64,000 bases of DNA from an uncultured Prevotellaceae bacterium (lineage in GTDB: Bacteria; Bacteroidota; Bacteroidia; Bacteroidales; Bacteroidaceae), in NCBI GenBank assembly GCA_947305005.1, contig CAMZCM010000009.1, positions 31,497 through 95,496 of the forward strand, read 5' to 3'. The number at the start of each line of letters is the position of its first letter. Within the stretch, counting starts at the first letter, position 1. Below, one piece after another: positions 43,752-52,826 of this stretch. The notes under the pieces are model-generated. The model was not told the origin of the DNA. It did no database searches and was given only the letters and a program-made list of their open reading frames with translations. A program made the translations under genes and the position numbers.

Positions 43752-44876
43752 ATGACTGACCAGGAACTCATTTATACAATGGCGCTGACGATGGCCTTGC
43801 GTCAACAATCCAAACACCAGCGCACATTACTTGACACTTTAGGTAGTGCTACAGCTGTCTATGAAAGTCGCCATGAGTTAGGACGCATGTTTGAGCATTT
43901 CTCAGAACGTATGGCCGAGTCCTTGGACAACATGGAGAATCTGCTCCCACAGTGTGAGAAGGAACTGACTTATGTCCGCGACCATCGTGTCCGCATCCTT
44001 GCCTTACAGGATGAGGATGTATATCCAGCCCGACTGAAACAATGTGAGGATGCACCATTACTTCTTTATAACCTTGGCTCTGCAGATTTCAATGTTCCAC
44101 ATATTATCAGTATTGTCGGCACACGACGTTGCAGCGAGATTGGGCGCGACCTTTGTGAGCAACTCGTAAAGGGGATTGCTGAAAAAGTACCTGGGACCAT
44201 GATTGTCAGTGGCCTAGCTTACGGCATTGATGTTGCAGCCCATCGTGCCGCCCTGATGCATGGATTACCTACTGTGGGTGTTCTGGCGCATGGATTGGAC
44301 GAGATCTATCCGCGCACACACCGACAAACCGCCATTGATATGTTGAAAGCAGGTGGACTATTGACTGAATTCACTAGTCACACGCCCATCGACCGCATCA
44401 ACTTCCTACAACGTAACCGTATTGTAGCGGGATTGGCTGATGCTGTGGTGATCGTTGAGAGTCCCGCACGCGGCGGTTCTCTCAACACGGCACGTCTGGC
44501 CTCCGATTATCATCGCGATGTCTTTACTTTTCCAGGACGTCCCTCGGACCTTTCGTTTGAAGGTTGTAATCTCCTCGTCCGAAAAAACAGTGCTACATTA
44601 ATTACAAGTGCAACGGATCTCCTAACAGACCTTGGATGGGAAACAAGAGCAAAGCAATCACCCGTGGATCCTCAGACAACGTTGTTCGCTTCTCTAAGCG
44701 CCGATGAACAGGCTGTGGTGGATGCCCTTACGGGGGTTGACGGTGGTCTTTCTCTTTCCGCCATCACTTCTATAACAGGAAAGCCCGTACACCAACTGAT
44801 GCCCCTCATGCTCGCGATGGAGATGAAGGGCATCATAAAAGTATTGCCAGGCAACAGGTATCACCTGAAGATGTAA
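43752..44876 (+). CDS. dprA: DNA processing protein DprA
   Basis: This is a 374-residue protein. The Rossmann core has SIVGTRRCSEIG, VSGLAYGIDVAAHRAAL, VLAHGLDEIYPRTH, NRIVAGLADAVVIVESPARGGSL and FTFPGRPSD. DprA loads RecA onto incoming single-stranded DNA during transformation. A winged-helix C-terminal domain follows (VVDALTGVDGGLSLSAI). It is often kept in non-competent species. Confidence 0.94.
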   Translation: MTDQELIYTMALTMALRQQSKHQRTLLDTLGSATAVYESRHELGRMFEHFSERMAESLDNMENLLPQCEKELTYVRDHRVRILALQDEDVYPARLKQCEDAPLLLYNLGSADFNVPHIISIVGTRRCSEIGRDLCEQLVKGIAEKVPGTMIVSGLAYGIDVAAHRAALMHGLPTVGVLAHGLDEIYPRTHRQTAIDMLKAGGLLTEFTSHTPIDRINFLQRNRIVAGLADAVVIVESPARGGSLNTARLASDYHRDVFTFPGRPSDLSFEGCNLLVRKNSATLITSATDLLTDLGWETRAKQSPVDPQTTLFASLSADEQAVVDALTGVDGGLSLSAITSITGKPVHQLMPLMLAMEMKGIIKVLPGNRYHLKM

Positions 44877-44889
44877 GAAGGAAAAGGGG

Positions 44890-45312
44890 TTATTCTTTCC
44901 GCACTTTATAGCTACGCCTTCCATCCTTGATCACATAGGTTCCATGTGGCAATGTGGACAGGGGAAGGGAAGCGGAACCATTGTTGGAGGGGACTTGTTT
45001 TACAAGGCGGCCACTGAGGTCGTAAATCAGAATCCCGGAGGTCTGCTCCGTAACGGTCAGGGTGGTGACTCCCGTGGGGACATCGTCCAACGTGATTTTT
45101 TCCACTTCGCTGAAAGGAAACTCGACAGTGAGACTGTCACCCGTGACGCGCATTACCTCTGCCTCAGGAAAGGTGACTCGAGGATTCTGCGTGAAGGCAA
45201 AACGAATGAGCCCCTGACTGGTGGTGTGGATGTTCAACGTCTGCTGTGCACTCGCGGACAAACCGATGAATGCGAAGCAGAGGATTAAAACGGATTTTAT
45301 GATCGTTTTCAT
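44890..45312 (-). CDS. Small secreted protein with sorting-domain-like C-terminus
   Basis: This is a 140-residue protein with a signal peptide ending SASAQ. The C-terminal ~50 residues (GILIYDLSGRLVKQV; LPHGTYVIKDGRRSYKVRK) look like a type IX secretion sorting domain. The middle has VEFPFSEVEKITLDD, echoed by the SEVEKI segment near the N-terminus of the neighbouring protease. The function is unknown. It is probably co-transcribed with the protease upstream. Confidence 0.65.
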   Translation of the reverse strand: MKTIIKSVLILCFAFIGLSASAQQTLNIHTTSQGLIRFAFTQNPRVTFPEAEVMRVTGDSLTVEFPFSEVEKITLDDVPTGVTTLTVTEQTSGILIYDLSGRLVKQVPSNNGSASLPLSTLPHGTYVIKDGRRSYKVRKE

Positions 45313-45340
45313 AACAGATTAACAGATTAACAGATTAATC
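45313..45340 (-). repeat. AACAGATT tandem repeat
   Basis: Three copies of AACAGATT fill the short gap between the two secreted-protein genes. Confidence 0.6.
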
Positions 45341-45345
45341 TTTCA

Positions 45346-46851
45346 TCACATCAACACATTGATGTTGGTTTCATTGACCACGCGCTCGAGTAAGTATTTG
45401 GCAACGCCGAGGTCGCCGGCCTTGCGGACGTACTTAGGCGGGGTGTAGGGCAGTAAGTCCTTGCGCAGGTAGGGAGCGGCAGCGCCAGGGGGACAGATGC
45501 GGCAGTCAATGGTCTGCACAGTAGTACGGACATCGGGGATGAGCAGACGACCGTCCTCACCATGATCACCATTACCCCACGGGTTACGCATCACGAAGAG
45601 CACATCGTCGCTGTCGGAGAGCATGAAAGTGAAGGCGTGACCAGTGACGGTCTCCAAGGTGCCACACATAATGCCTTTCTTATTGAAACCACCAATGACA
45701 AACTTACCCTCAGCGAAACTGTGCTCTACCATGAGCTTGAGTTCACTGGTGTAAAGGGCATTGGAGCCGTAGCCATAGGTGTCGCCATCGCCGGTGAACA
45801 GGGGGATGAAATGCTCGGTACCAATGCCACCGATATCCGTATTGCACTGATAGATTGCCTGCCATTTCATCGCGGCTTTCTCGAGGATGGTGGCCCAAGT
45901 AACGGCATTATTCTTACCGGTACACTGGCCGATATTGCTATTGTCGTCGCACAAAATCTTATTGCTGACGCAGACATCGACGGACAGTCCTTGCGGGTCG
46001 TACATCTTCACAGTGTAGGTCTTGTTGCCATTATCGGTGAGGATGGCCTTGATAAAATCAGGATAAAGATAAGCAAAGCTCGCCAAAGAGGCAAGAGCAC
46101 AGCAGTCACCAATAGAGTGCTGGTTGACATCAGCTGGCACAGGATCATTATAAGGATAGAGCTTCACGGTCTTGGCCACCCACTTGGCGAGGCCAGCCTG
46201 TACATTGGGCTCATTGGCGGGATCGAGGAGCCACGCACGGTCGTCGTCGGTGGTGACATGACGGTTCTCAAAATGCTTGCCCATAGGTGTCTTGGTGGAA
46301 GCAGTCTTGCCAGAACGGAGTGCCAGGAGGGTATTGATGTTGGTGGTCTCCTTATGATCAGTCGGGAATTTCTCGATCATAGACTTGCTTGCAGCCAACG
46401 GAGAACGATAGAAATAGCGACAGACAGAGTTCACATCCTCGACTTCACGCAAGATAAGACGCTCGGAAGTCTGTTCAGTAACATACCATTTAATAGACTT
46501 TGTCTTATCCTTGCTGCCACGGGCAGAAAAATAGCCCATACGAGGATAATAGTTGACTTTGTAAGGAGTACACTCTGTTCCGTGCCAATAGTAAAGCGAG
46601 TCACCAACGAAAGAAATGTACTCATCACCTTCGTAATGAATCTCGTTGTCACCATTCCTCCACCAACCTAAGTACCAATTACCCATGATGTAGCTATTCT
46701 TGGCAGAAATGGTATAGATTTTTTCAACTTCCGACGAGGGGAAGATGGAGAAGGAGCCGTCCTTACCTTGGACGACGATGCCCTGTGCGTTGACCTGCAC
46801 GAACTGAGACAGGAGCAGAATTGTTAGTAGGAAAAGTTTCTTTCTCATCAT
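45346..46851 (-). CDS. Calpain-family (C2) cysteine protease, Tpr-like
   Basis: This is a 501-residue secreted protein (signal peptide to VNAQ). The calpain catalytic triad is visible: Cys in HSIGDCCALASLASFAY, His in VTGHAFTF, and Asn in VMRNPWGNGDH. The N-terminal ~180 residues are a beta-rich prodomain. It resembles the P. gingivalis thiol protease Tpr in size and motifs. ATG 46851 (or 46848) is chosen; the longer frame opens with TTG. Confidence 0.85.
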   Translation of the reverse strand: MMRKKLFLLTILLLSQFVQVNAQGIVVQGKDGSFSIFPSSEVEKIYTISAKNSYIMGNWYLGWWRNGDNEIHYEGDEYISFVGDSLYYWHGTECTPYKVNYYPRMGYFSARGSKDKTKSIKWYVTEQTSERLILREVEDVNSVCRYFYRSPLAASKSMIEKFPTDHKETTNINTLLALRSGKTASTKTPMGKHFENRHVTTDDDRAWLLDPANEPNVQAGLAKWVAKTVKLYPYNDPVPADVNQHSIGDCCALASLASFAYLYPDFIKAILTDNGNKTYTVKMYDPQGLSVDVCVSNKILCDDNSNIGQCTGKNNAVTWATILEKAAMKWQAIYQCNTDIGGIGTEHFIPLFTGDGDTYGYGSNALYTSELKLMVEHSFAEGKFVIGGFNKKGIMCGTLETVTGHAFTFMLSDSDDVLFVMRNPWGNGDHGEDGRLLIPDVRTTVQTIDCRICPPGAAAPYLRKDLLPYTPPKYVRKAGDLGVAKYLLERVVNETNINVLM

Positions 46852-46881
46852 TTTTAGGTCCAATTATTTTAGATTTCCGCA

Positions 46882-46889
46882 CAAAATTA
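46882..46889 (-). promoter_or_regulatory. Calpain-like gene promoter
   Basis: TAATTTTG followed by TGCGG lies 31 bases before the ATG. Confidence 0.65.
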
Positions 46890-46933
46890 CTGTTTTTTTG
46901 CGCTCATCAACAAAAAAATCAGGGAAGATTTTG

Positions 46934-46941
46934 TAGCTTTG
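46934..46941 (+). promoter_or_regulatory. queH promoter
   Basis: TAGCTTTG followed by TGCGC lies 60 bases before ATG 47001. Confidence 0.6.
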
Positions 46942-47000
46942 TGCGCAAAATATAGGTTATTTCCACGTTTGTGCACAAAAACGTACACTTTATTCACAGA

Positions 47001-47594
47001 ATGAAAAAGACAAATCCCATAGAGGTGCCCGAAGGGGCTGAACGAGTGCTGCTGCATGCTTGCTGTGCACCGTGTTCCAGCGCCATCGTAGAGTGGATGC
47101 TAGCCAACGGTGTACAACCGACCATCTATTACTACAACCCGAATATCTATCCCCGCGAAGAATATGAGATTCGCAAAGCGGAGAGCAAACGACATGCGGA
47201 GAGTCTGGGCATCGAATGGATCGACGATGACTGGAACCACGAGGCGTGGCTCGACTGTGTGCACGGACTGGAAGAGGAGCCTGAGAGAGGCGGACGCTGT
47301 CAGCGATGCTTCGACATGCGGTTGATAGCAGCGGCACGCAAGGCGGTGGAGTTGGGCATCGGATGGTTTACCACCACACTGGCCTCGTCCCGCTGGAAAA
47401 GGTTAGATCAGATAGAGGCCGCAGGAAAGGCAGCAGAGGCGGCTGTGGAGGGAACACGATTCTGGGCACAGAACTGGCGCAAGGGGGGACTACAGGAGCG
47501 CCGCAACGAGCTGCTGCGGGAATACGGATTCTATAATCAGTTGTATTGTGGCTGTGAGTTCAGTCAGGCTTCAGGGAATACACGGAACTCATAG
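47001..47594 (+). CDS. queH: Epoxyqueuosine reductase QueH
   Basis: This is a 197-residue protein (DUF208). The cysteines expected for the Fe-S cluster and catalysis are present: LHACCAPCSS near the N-terminus, GGRCQRCFDMRL, and LYCGCEFS near the C-terminus. It reduces epoxyqueuosine in tRNA to queuosine and replaces QueG. Start 47001 is chosen over a GTG at 46971. Its last 31 bases overlap the converging NodB gene. Confidence 0.92.
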   Translation: MKKTNPIEVPEGAERVLLHACCAPCSSAIVEWMLANGVQPTIYYYNPNIYPREEYEIRKAESKRHAESLGIEWIDDDWNHEAWLDCVHGLEEEPERGGRCQRCFDMRLIAAARKAVELGIGWFTTTLASSRWKRLDQIEAAGKAAEAAVEGTRFWAQNWRKGGLQERRNELLREYGFYNQLYCGCEFSQASGNTRNS

Positions 47595-48274
47595 CCCTGA
47601 GCAATGAGCCATTCAAGGGCCGGTGCCAACATGACTTCAAGCTTGCGAATACTGCGCAGGCTGTCATGGAAAGTGATGATGGAGCCATTACGGGTATAGC
47701 GCTTGACATTCTCAAGCACATCCTCAGCTGTCAGACGCTTGCTGTAGTCGCGCGTGACCAAATCCCACATGATGATGCGGTATTTCTTGCGGCGGATGAC
47801 CCTGTATTGCAGGGGACGCATCCAGCCGTGAGGGGGACGGAAGAGCTGGTTCTCACCCAGATCTTTCGTTGAGAGTTGAGCCTTAAGCGCTTCGAGTTCG
47901 GAGGGGCTTAGGTTCTTTCCCTTAATTCTTAGCTCTTCACTTTCTATGAGTTCCTGAGCCTTCTTGGTATTGCGCAGGTAGAGGCGGGAGAGCCAGCGAA
48001 AACCACCAATATGGTTATAGGTGTGGTTACCGATGCGATGACCCTCGGAGACGACACGCTCGAAGAGTTCTGGATACTTGCGGATATTGTCACCCACCAT
48101 GAAGAAGGTGGCTTTAATACCATAACGTGCCAAGGTGTCGAGCACGAAAGGTGTAGCCTCCGGTATGGGTCCGTCGTCGAAGGTCAGATAGACGGCCTTC
48201 ACCGACGGATCCATGCGCCAGATAGCATGAGGATATAGCCACCGCAAGAAGCGGGCAGGTTGTTCAATAATCAT
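47564..48274 (-). CDS. Polysaccharide deacetylase (NodB domain)
   Basis: This is a 236-residue protein: catalytic TFDDGP, metal-binding HTYNH in GNHTYNHIGG, and RPPHGWM. It removes acetyl groups from a cell-wall or capsular polysaccharide; there is no clear signal peptide. A ~30-residue charged insertion (ESEELRIKGKNLSPSELE) lies after the HTYNH region and is encoded partly by a short-repeat-like sequence. The ATG overlaps the stop of the DUF2723 gene (TGATG). Confidence 0.88.
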   Translation of the reverse strand: MIIEQPARFLRWLYPHAIWRMDPSVKAVYLTFDDGPIPEATPFVLDTLARYGIKATFFMVGDNIRKYPELFERVVSEGHRIGNHTYNHIGGFRWLSRLYLRNTKKAQELIESEELRIKGKNLSPSELEALKAQLSTKDLGENQLFRPPHGWMRPLQYRVIRRKKYRIIMWDLVTRDYSKRLTAEDVLENVKRYTRNGSIITFHDSLRSIRKLEVMLAPALEWLIAQGYEFRVFPEA

Positions 48275-51200
48275 CAGACTCCCGTACGTCTTTGCAGGAT
48301 TTCGCTATAGTGGCGAAGTATATCATCAAATTTTTCACTCAGCTTGGTATCTGCCTCATCAAGGACACGAAGAGCATCGTTGAGCATATAAAGGTTATAG
48401 AGGCAGTCCTCAGAACTGATTGTCAAGCGGCTATCAGAGAGGCTGGTGTACCATTCACAATACTCGGCGGCAGTAGTAGCTACAGCGGCGGCTATGTCGG
48501 CAGCCTGTTGCTTCTTGCCTAATGCCAACCACGTGCGGGCAAGGTCAAGGGATCCACCCTGATAGCTGTGTGGAACAGTGGTTGCAGGAATGACCTTCTC
48601 CGCATATTCCACTACGTTCAATGCCTTATCCTTCTTACCTTCCTTCATGAGCTGAGAAGCGAGCTGTGAGAAGATACGACGATGAGTGAGGCACATACGC
48701 ATAACGGTCTCGTCAAGGTAGATGTCTGGATTATCAATACCGCCGAACTTGAAGCGTGTCATGAGATTCGTGTACATCTTCTCCGTGTCGAAGCGGCGGC
48801 CGTTGGCCTTCGTGTTGAAGGGGGTAATACGGCTGGCGAGACCTTCCTGAACAAAGTTGTTGCCGAGGTTGCCGTAGTTCTCAGAACCTACGGTGATGGC
48901 GACATAGAGCGGACGCTCCCAGTTGCAGCGAGCCAACATCTCGTACATCATCATCTCGCTCTTATAGACGGCTCGTTTGCCCTTGAGGCTGATATGCATG
49001 ACATCGGGAATGCTATCGCCAGCCATCATCATGCCGGAACGCTTGACGGCTTCCTTATCGATGGTAATCACGATGCTATCCGTGGGGAATATCTGCATCT
49101 CAGGCTTTGGGTTGAGAATCCATTTCTCGATGATGGTGGAGAGCTCGTAGGGGTTCTCACCCAAGAGTTGTTTGCGCGTGATGGGATCATCCTTGTAATA
49201 GTTGATGGCCTGTTCCAAGGTTCCTGGGCTGACACGAATACCTTCACGGGTGCCAGCAACATATTGAATACGTTTCCACGAGATGGGAACGCTGGGTGAA
49301 TCGTAAGCCGGACGCTTCATCTGGTCGATGTACCAGTCGGTCTGCAGGTAGGAGAGGTTGCAGACGCGGGCATCGGTGCGCACACCCTCGGTCTCCTGGT
49401 TGTACCAGAGCGGGAAGGTGTCGTTGTCACCATTGGTGAAGATGATGGGATTGCCCTGATCTTGAAGGGTCATGAGGTAGTTCTGACCGAAGTCGCGACA
49501 GGTGTAGCGGCCGCTGCGGTCATGATCGTCCCACGTCTGGGATACCATCTGCACAGGCACGAGTAGCGCGAGGCAGGAGACGATAGCACCCGTGAGCCCC
49601 TTGCCGGTCTTGCGCTCAATGAGATCGGCAATGGCGGCAGCGCCAAGGCCAATCCAAATGGCAAAGGCATAGAAAGAGCCAGCGTAGGCGTAGTCGCGTT
49701 CACGCGGCTGCTGCGGTGTCTGGTTCAGATAGACAACGATGGCCAGACCAGTCATGAAGAACAGGAAGAATACCACCCAGAACTGACGGATGCCGACACC
49801 CTCGCCACGCTCATCAGGACGGTTCTTCCACGCTTGCCAGCACAGGCCCAGCAGACCCAGCAGCAAAGGCAGGCAATAGAAGAGGTTGCGGCCTTTGTTC
49901 TCACGCAGTTCGGTGGGTAGCTTGCTCTGGTCGCCCAGACGGGCATTATCGAAGAAGGGGATACCAGTGAGCCAGTTGCCATGTTCGAGTTCGCCGTTGC
50001 CCTGGATATCGTTCTGACGACCTGCGAAGTTCCACATGAAGTAGCGCCAGTACATGAAGTTGACCTGATAGCTGAGGAAGAAACGGATGTTCTCCAGCTG
50101 AGTAGGCATCTTGACCATGATGGGTTCACCACAACGGTCGTAGGGTATCTGTGTGCCCTTGACACCACCCATCCATGACTCGTAAGCCTCAGCATGACGG
50201 TCGGAGTACATGCGGGGGAAGAGCATGTTCTGGGCATAGACATATTCGAGGTCGTAGCGCTGGAGCTCATAGCGGTCGGGCTCGTCGGGAGAGGCTTTCT
50301 CCTTGCGCTGATAGACGGGAGCGCCCTCCTTGGAGACAGGAATGCAGTAGCCACCGTCGGCCTTGAGCTTCACCTGTGAGGTATAGGCCTGACCATAGAA
50401 CAGCGGACGAGAGCCATACTGTTCACGGCTGAGGTAAGAACCCAGAGTGAAGATATCCTCGGGAGAGTTCTGGTCCATCGGGGTGTTGGCTGTAGAACGG
50501 ATGACAATAACGGCATAGGATGAATAGCCAATCATGATCATCAGCATACATAGCAATGAGGTATTCATCAGACGGGCAGACACCAGCGACTTGCCCTCGC
50601 GCTTCCATTGCAGAAGGACATAGAGGGCGACCAGAATGACGAGGCCGATGAGGATGCTGGACAGACCGTAGCCGTAGAAAGGGATACCCAAGAGAGCCAC
50701 GCTGACCAGATAGGAGATGTTCATGCGCAGACGACTGCGCTCGGTGATGGTCTCCCTGATAGCCCACAGCACAACAGCCACCAAGAGAATGATATAGACA
50801 ATGAGTCCGCTGTTGAAGGGCAGATTGAGGCTGTTCACGAACAGGAGCTCGAACCAACCGCCCACCTTCACGATGCCAGGTACGATGCCATAGAGCACGG
50901 CTGCGACGAGCACAAAGGAGCCGATGAGGGCGTAGATGGAGCCCTTCAGGGTGGCGTTGTCAGAACGCTTGTAGTAATAAATCAGTACGAGCGCGGGCAG
51001 ACAGAGGAGGTTCAACAGGTGAACGCCAATGGAGAGGCCCGTGAGGTAGGCGATGAGGATGAGCCAACGGTCTGAATGAGGCTTGTCGGCATTGTCCTCC
51101 CATTTCAGCATCAGCCAGAACACCAAAGCGGTGAAGAGGGAACTATAGGCATAAACCTCACCCTCAACAGCTGAGTACCAAAAGGTGTCGCTCCAGCAAT

Positions 51201-51591
51201 AGGCCAGAGCGCCTGTCATGGCTGCTGCCTCGACCGTGATGAGCTGGGCGGTGGTGCTGACCCAACCATCCTTGCAGATGAGCTTACGTGTCAGGTGCGA
51301 GATGGTCCAGAAGAGGAACATGATGCACAAAGCACTCAGCAACGCATTCATGATGTTCACCATGAAAGCCACCTTAGTGGGGTCGCTGGTGAGCTGTGTG
51401 AACAGGTTGCCGGTGAGCATGAAGAAAGGTGCACCGGGCGGGTGACCCACTTCGAGCTTGTATGCGGTAGTGATGAACTCAGGGCAGTCCCAGAACGATG
51501 CTGTGGGCTCTACCGTAGAGCAATAGGTAAACGCTGCGATGGCAAATGCGAGCCACCCCAACAGGTTATCTACTAAACGAAAATGTTTCAT
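48274..51591 (-). CDS. DUF2723 multi-spanning protein, probable protein glycosyltransferase
   Basis: This is a 1105-residue membrane protein. The N-terminal ~330 residues carry the DUF2723 pattern (PTASFWDCPEFITTAYKLEVGHPPGAPFF) with many helices. A second membrane block lies around 550-680, and the last ~450 residues are soluble with TPR-like segments. DUF2723 is shared with human TMEM260, an O-mannosyltransferase, and Bacteroidetes O-glycosylate many exported proteins, so a role in starting that glycan is plausible (inference). It heads a two-gene operon with the deacetylase. Confidence 0.8.
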   Translation of the reverse strand: MKHFRLVDNLLGWLAFAIAAFTYCSTVEPTASFWDCPEFITTAYKLEVGHPPGAPFFMLTGNLFTQLTSDPTKVAFMVNIMNALLSALCIMFLFWTISHLTRKLICKDGWVSTTAQLITVEAAAMTGALAYCWSDTFWYSAVEGEVYAYSSLFTALVFWLMLKWEDNADKPHSDRWLILIAYLTGLSIGVHLLNLLCLPALVLIYYYKRSDNATLKGSIYALIGSFVLVAAVLYGIVPGIVKVGGWFELLFVNSLNLPFNSGLIVYIILLVAVVLWAIRETITERSRLRMNISYLVSVALLGIPFYGYGLSSILIGLVILVALYVLLQWKREGKSLVSARLMNTSLLCMLMIMIGYSSYAVIVIRSTANTPMDQNSPEDIFTLGSYLSREQYGSRPLFYGQAYTSQVKLKADGGYCIPVSKEGAPVYQRKEKASPDEPDRYELQRYDLEYVYAQNMLFPRMYSDRHAEAYESWMGGVKGTQIPYDRCGEPIMVKMPTQLENIRFFLSYQVNFMYWRYFMWNFAGRQNDIQGNGELEHGNWLTGIPFFDNARLGDQSKLPTELRENKGRNLFYCLPLLLGLLGLCWQAWKNRPDERGEGVGIRQFWVVFFLFFMTGLAIVVYLNQTPQQPRERDYAYAGSFYAFAIWIGLGAAAIADLIERKTGKGLTGAIVSCLALLVPVQMVSQTWDDHDRSGRYTCRDFGQNYLMTLQDQGNPIIFTNGDNDTFPLWYNQETEGVRTDARVCNLSYLQTDWYIDQMKRPAYDSPSVPISWKRIQYVAGTREGIRVSPGTLEQAINYYKDDPITRKQLLGENPYELSTIIEKWILNPKPEMQIFPTDSIVITIDKEAVKRSGMMMAGDSIPDVMHISLKGKRAVYKSEMMMYEMLARCNWERPLYVAITVGSENYGNLGNNFVQEGLASRITPFNTKANGRRFDTEKMYTNLMTRFKFGGIDNPDIYLDETVMRMCLTHRRIFSQLASQLMKEGKKDKALNVVEYAEKVIPATTVPHSYQGGSLDLARTWLALGKKQQAADIAAAVATTAAEYCEWYTSLSDSRLTISSEDCLYNLYMLNDALRVLDEADTKLSEKFDDILRHYSEILQRRTGV

Positions 51592-51622
51592 AACAATAAT
51601 GATATTTGCGCAAAAAGCGCTG

Positions 51623-51630
51623 CAAAATTA
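51623..51630 (-). promoter_or_regulatory. DUF2723 operon promoter
   Basis: TAATTTTG followed by CAGCGC lies 32 bases before the ATG. A small GCGC(N5)GCGC hairpin (51609-51621) would sit in the leader. Confidence 0.65.
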
Positions 51631-51665
51631 GACAAATTCGATGGAACGGCCGAATAATTAGCCAA

Positions 51666-51899
51666 TTATTTTTCTCGTGGGACATAAAGGATGGCAGGAA
51701 CCATCAGAAGAAAACCCAGAACACAGGGGATGGGAGCCCAATGAATCCTACGGGCTTCGAAGGCTCCGGAACCAGGAGAGGCAGCGTAACGGCCACCGAC
51801 AGTATTACGTACATCTGTCTCTGGTAACATCAGCATGTAACCCGTGACAATCAAGACAACGGCGAAGGCTGCCAAGATAAAGTTTTGTTTCTTTTTCAT
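51666..51899 (-). CDS. DUF3098-like small membrane protein
   Basis: This is a 77-residue protein with two hydrophobic helices (ILAAFAVVLIVTGYMLM and the C-terminal PIPCVLGFLLMVPAILYV). The loop SGAFEARRIHWAPIP fits DUF3098, whose genes are often next to ftsX in Bacteroidetes; that neighbour is absent here. The function is unknown. Confidence 0.75.
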   Translation of the reverse strand: MKKKQNFILAAFAVVLIVTGYMLMLPETDVRNTVGGRYAASPGSGAFEARRIHWAPIPCVLGFLLMVPAILYVPREK

Positions 51900-51920
51900 G
51901 TTTTGCAGTTTTTAGAAATG

Positions 51921-51952
51921 AATAAAAAGCCGACTCCAAAAATGGAATCAGC
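51921..51952 (-). terminator. Terminator downstream of the winged-helix gene
   Basis: On the minus strand a 10-bp stem (with two G-U pairs) around TTTT is followed by TTTTTATT. It overlaps a TACCTTTG box (51955-51962), so it ends the upstream transcript or attenuates the DUF3098 gene. Confidence 0.75.
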
Positions 51953-51954
51953 GG

Positions 51955-51962
51955 CAAAGGTA
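51955..51962 (-). promoter_or_regulatory. Possible DUF3098 promoter
   Basis: TACCTTTG followed by CCG lies 56 bases before the DUF3098 ATG and abuts the terminator hairpin. Confidence 0.45.
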
Positions 51963-52042
51963 TTGAAAAAGGAACTGATCTGACAAAGGAACTGTCTGAC
52001 ATTTATCTGACAATTCTCTAACAATTCTCTAACAAGAATTAC

Positions 52043-52729
52043 CTACTTGGCTTTCAGTTGATAAGAGTCGCCACGTTGGCACTCGATATTAACGTTGGCT
52101 GTCTCCCCAAGGATGGTCTTAAGACGACGAATCAGGGTGTAGAGGGTCGCTGAGGCATCGGGTTTCCTAGGCCAAAGATGATTGCAAATATCCTGTTGAC
52201 TGAGACGATGGTCAGGTGCAGCCATGAACAGCTCCATCAGCTGACGCTGCATGGGGGTAAAGCGTAGTTCGCTTCCTTGAGCATAAAAACGATGGCAACG
52301 ATCATCATAAGAAAGCATACCCAAAAGAAGGGTTGTCTTCTTCAACGGGACGAAACGCAAGAGAAGAAGCCACAAGGCTGACATCAAGAGCAACACACCT
52401 GAAGCGCGTTGGTCTGAAAGCACCCACATCTTCCAAATTGTGAGACCCGCATTGGCTGTCAGCTGTGCACGGTGTTCTTGCCCATCCTCACGTACGACGA
52501 AAGACAGATAAGCGGTATCACGTACAGCGTCCATCGCTATCAAACTGCGATAGACACGAATCGTATCTGCATCGATGCGGTCAGGCTCACATTGCTGCAG
52601 CGTTAGCGCCAAGGCGTGATCTACATCCTGTTGCGCCTTTCGTCCAACACGATATAAACTGTCAATGCCTGTCAGCACCGAGGACAATACCAATAGCAGG
52701 AAGACGAAAAGAGCTATTTGCGGTTTCAT
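52043..52729 (-). CDS. Membrane-tethered winged-helix transcription regulator
   Basis: This is a 228-residue protein. A membrane helix lies at about 6-24, a ~95-residue probable periplasmic domain follows, then a second helix (GVLLLMSALWLLLLRFV), and a C-terminal OmpR-type winged helix (RFTPMQRQLMELFMAAPDHRLSQ; SATLYTLIRRLKTILGE). It reverses the ToxR order, with the DNA-binding domain last. The signal is unknown. Start 52729 follows the promoter; the ATG at 52759 lies within it. Confidence 0.82.
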   Translation of the reverse strand: MKPQIALFVFLLLVLSSVLTGIDSLYRVGRKAQQDVDHALALTLQQCEPDRIDADTIRVYRSLIAMDAVRDTAYLSFVVREDGQEHRAQLTANAGLTIWKMWVLSDQRASGVLLLMSALWLLLLRFVPLKKTTLLLGMLSYDDRCHRFYAQGSELRFTPMQRQLMELFMAAPDHRLSQQDICNHLWPRKPDASATLYTLIRRLKTILGETANVNIECQRGDSYQLKAK

Positions 52730-52756
52730 AACAGACAAATTACGAGTTTGATGCCG

Positions 52757-52764
52757 CAAATGTA
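52757..52764 (-). promoter_or_regulatory. Promoter of the winged-helix regulator gene
   Basis: TACATTTG followed by CGG lies 28 bases before ATG 52729. Confidence 0.65.
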
Positions 52765-52826
52765 CACATTAATCGCTGAAGAGGCGATTGGTTTTACATT
52801 ATTTAGGATTGATTGCAGCTATTTGT

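Noticed and set aside
45562..46671. 369-codon open frame on the + strand
   Set aside because: It is antisense to the calpain-like protease, which has a signal peptide and catalytic triad.
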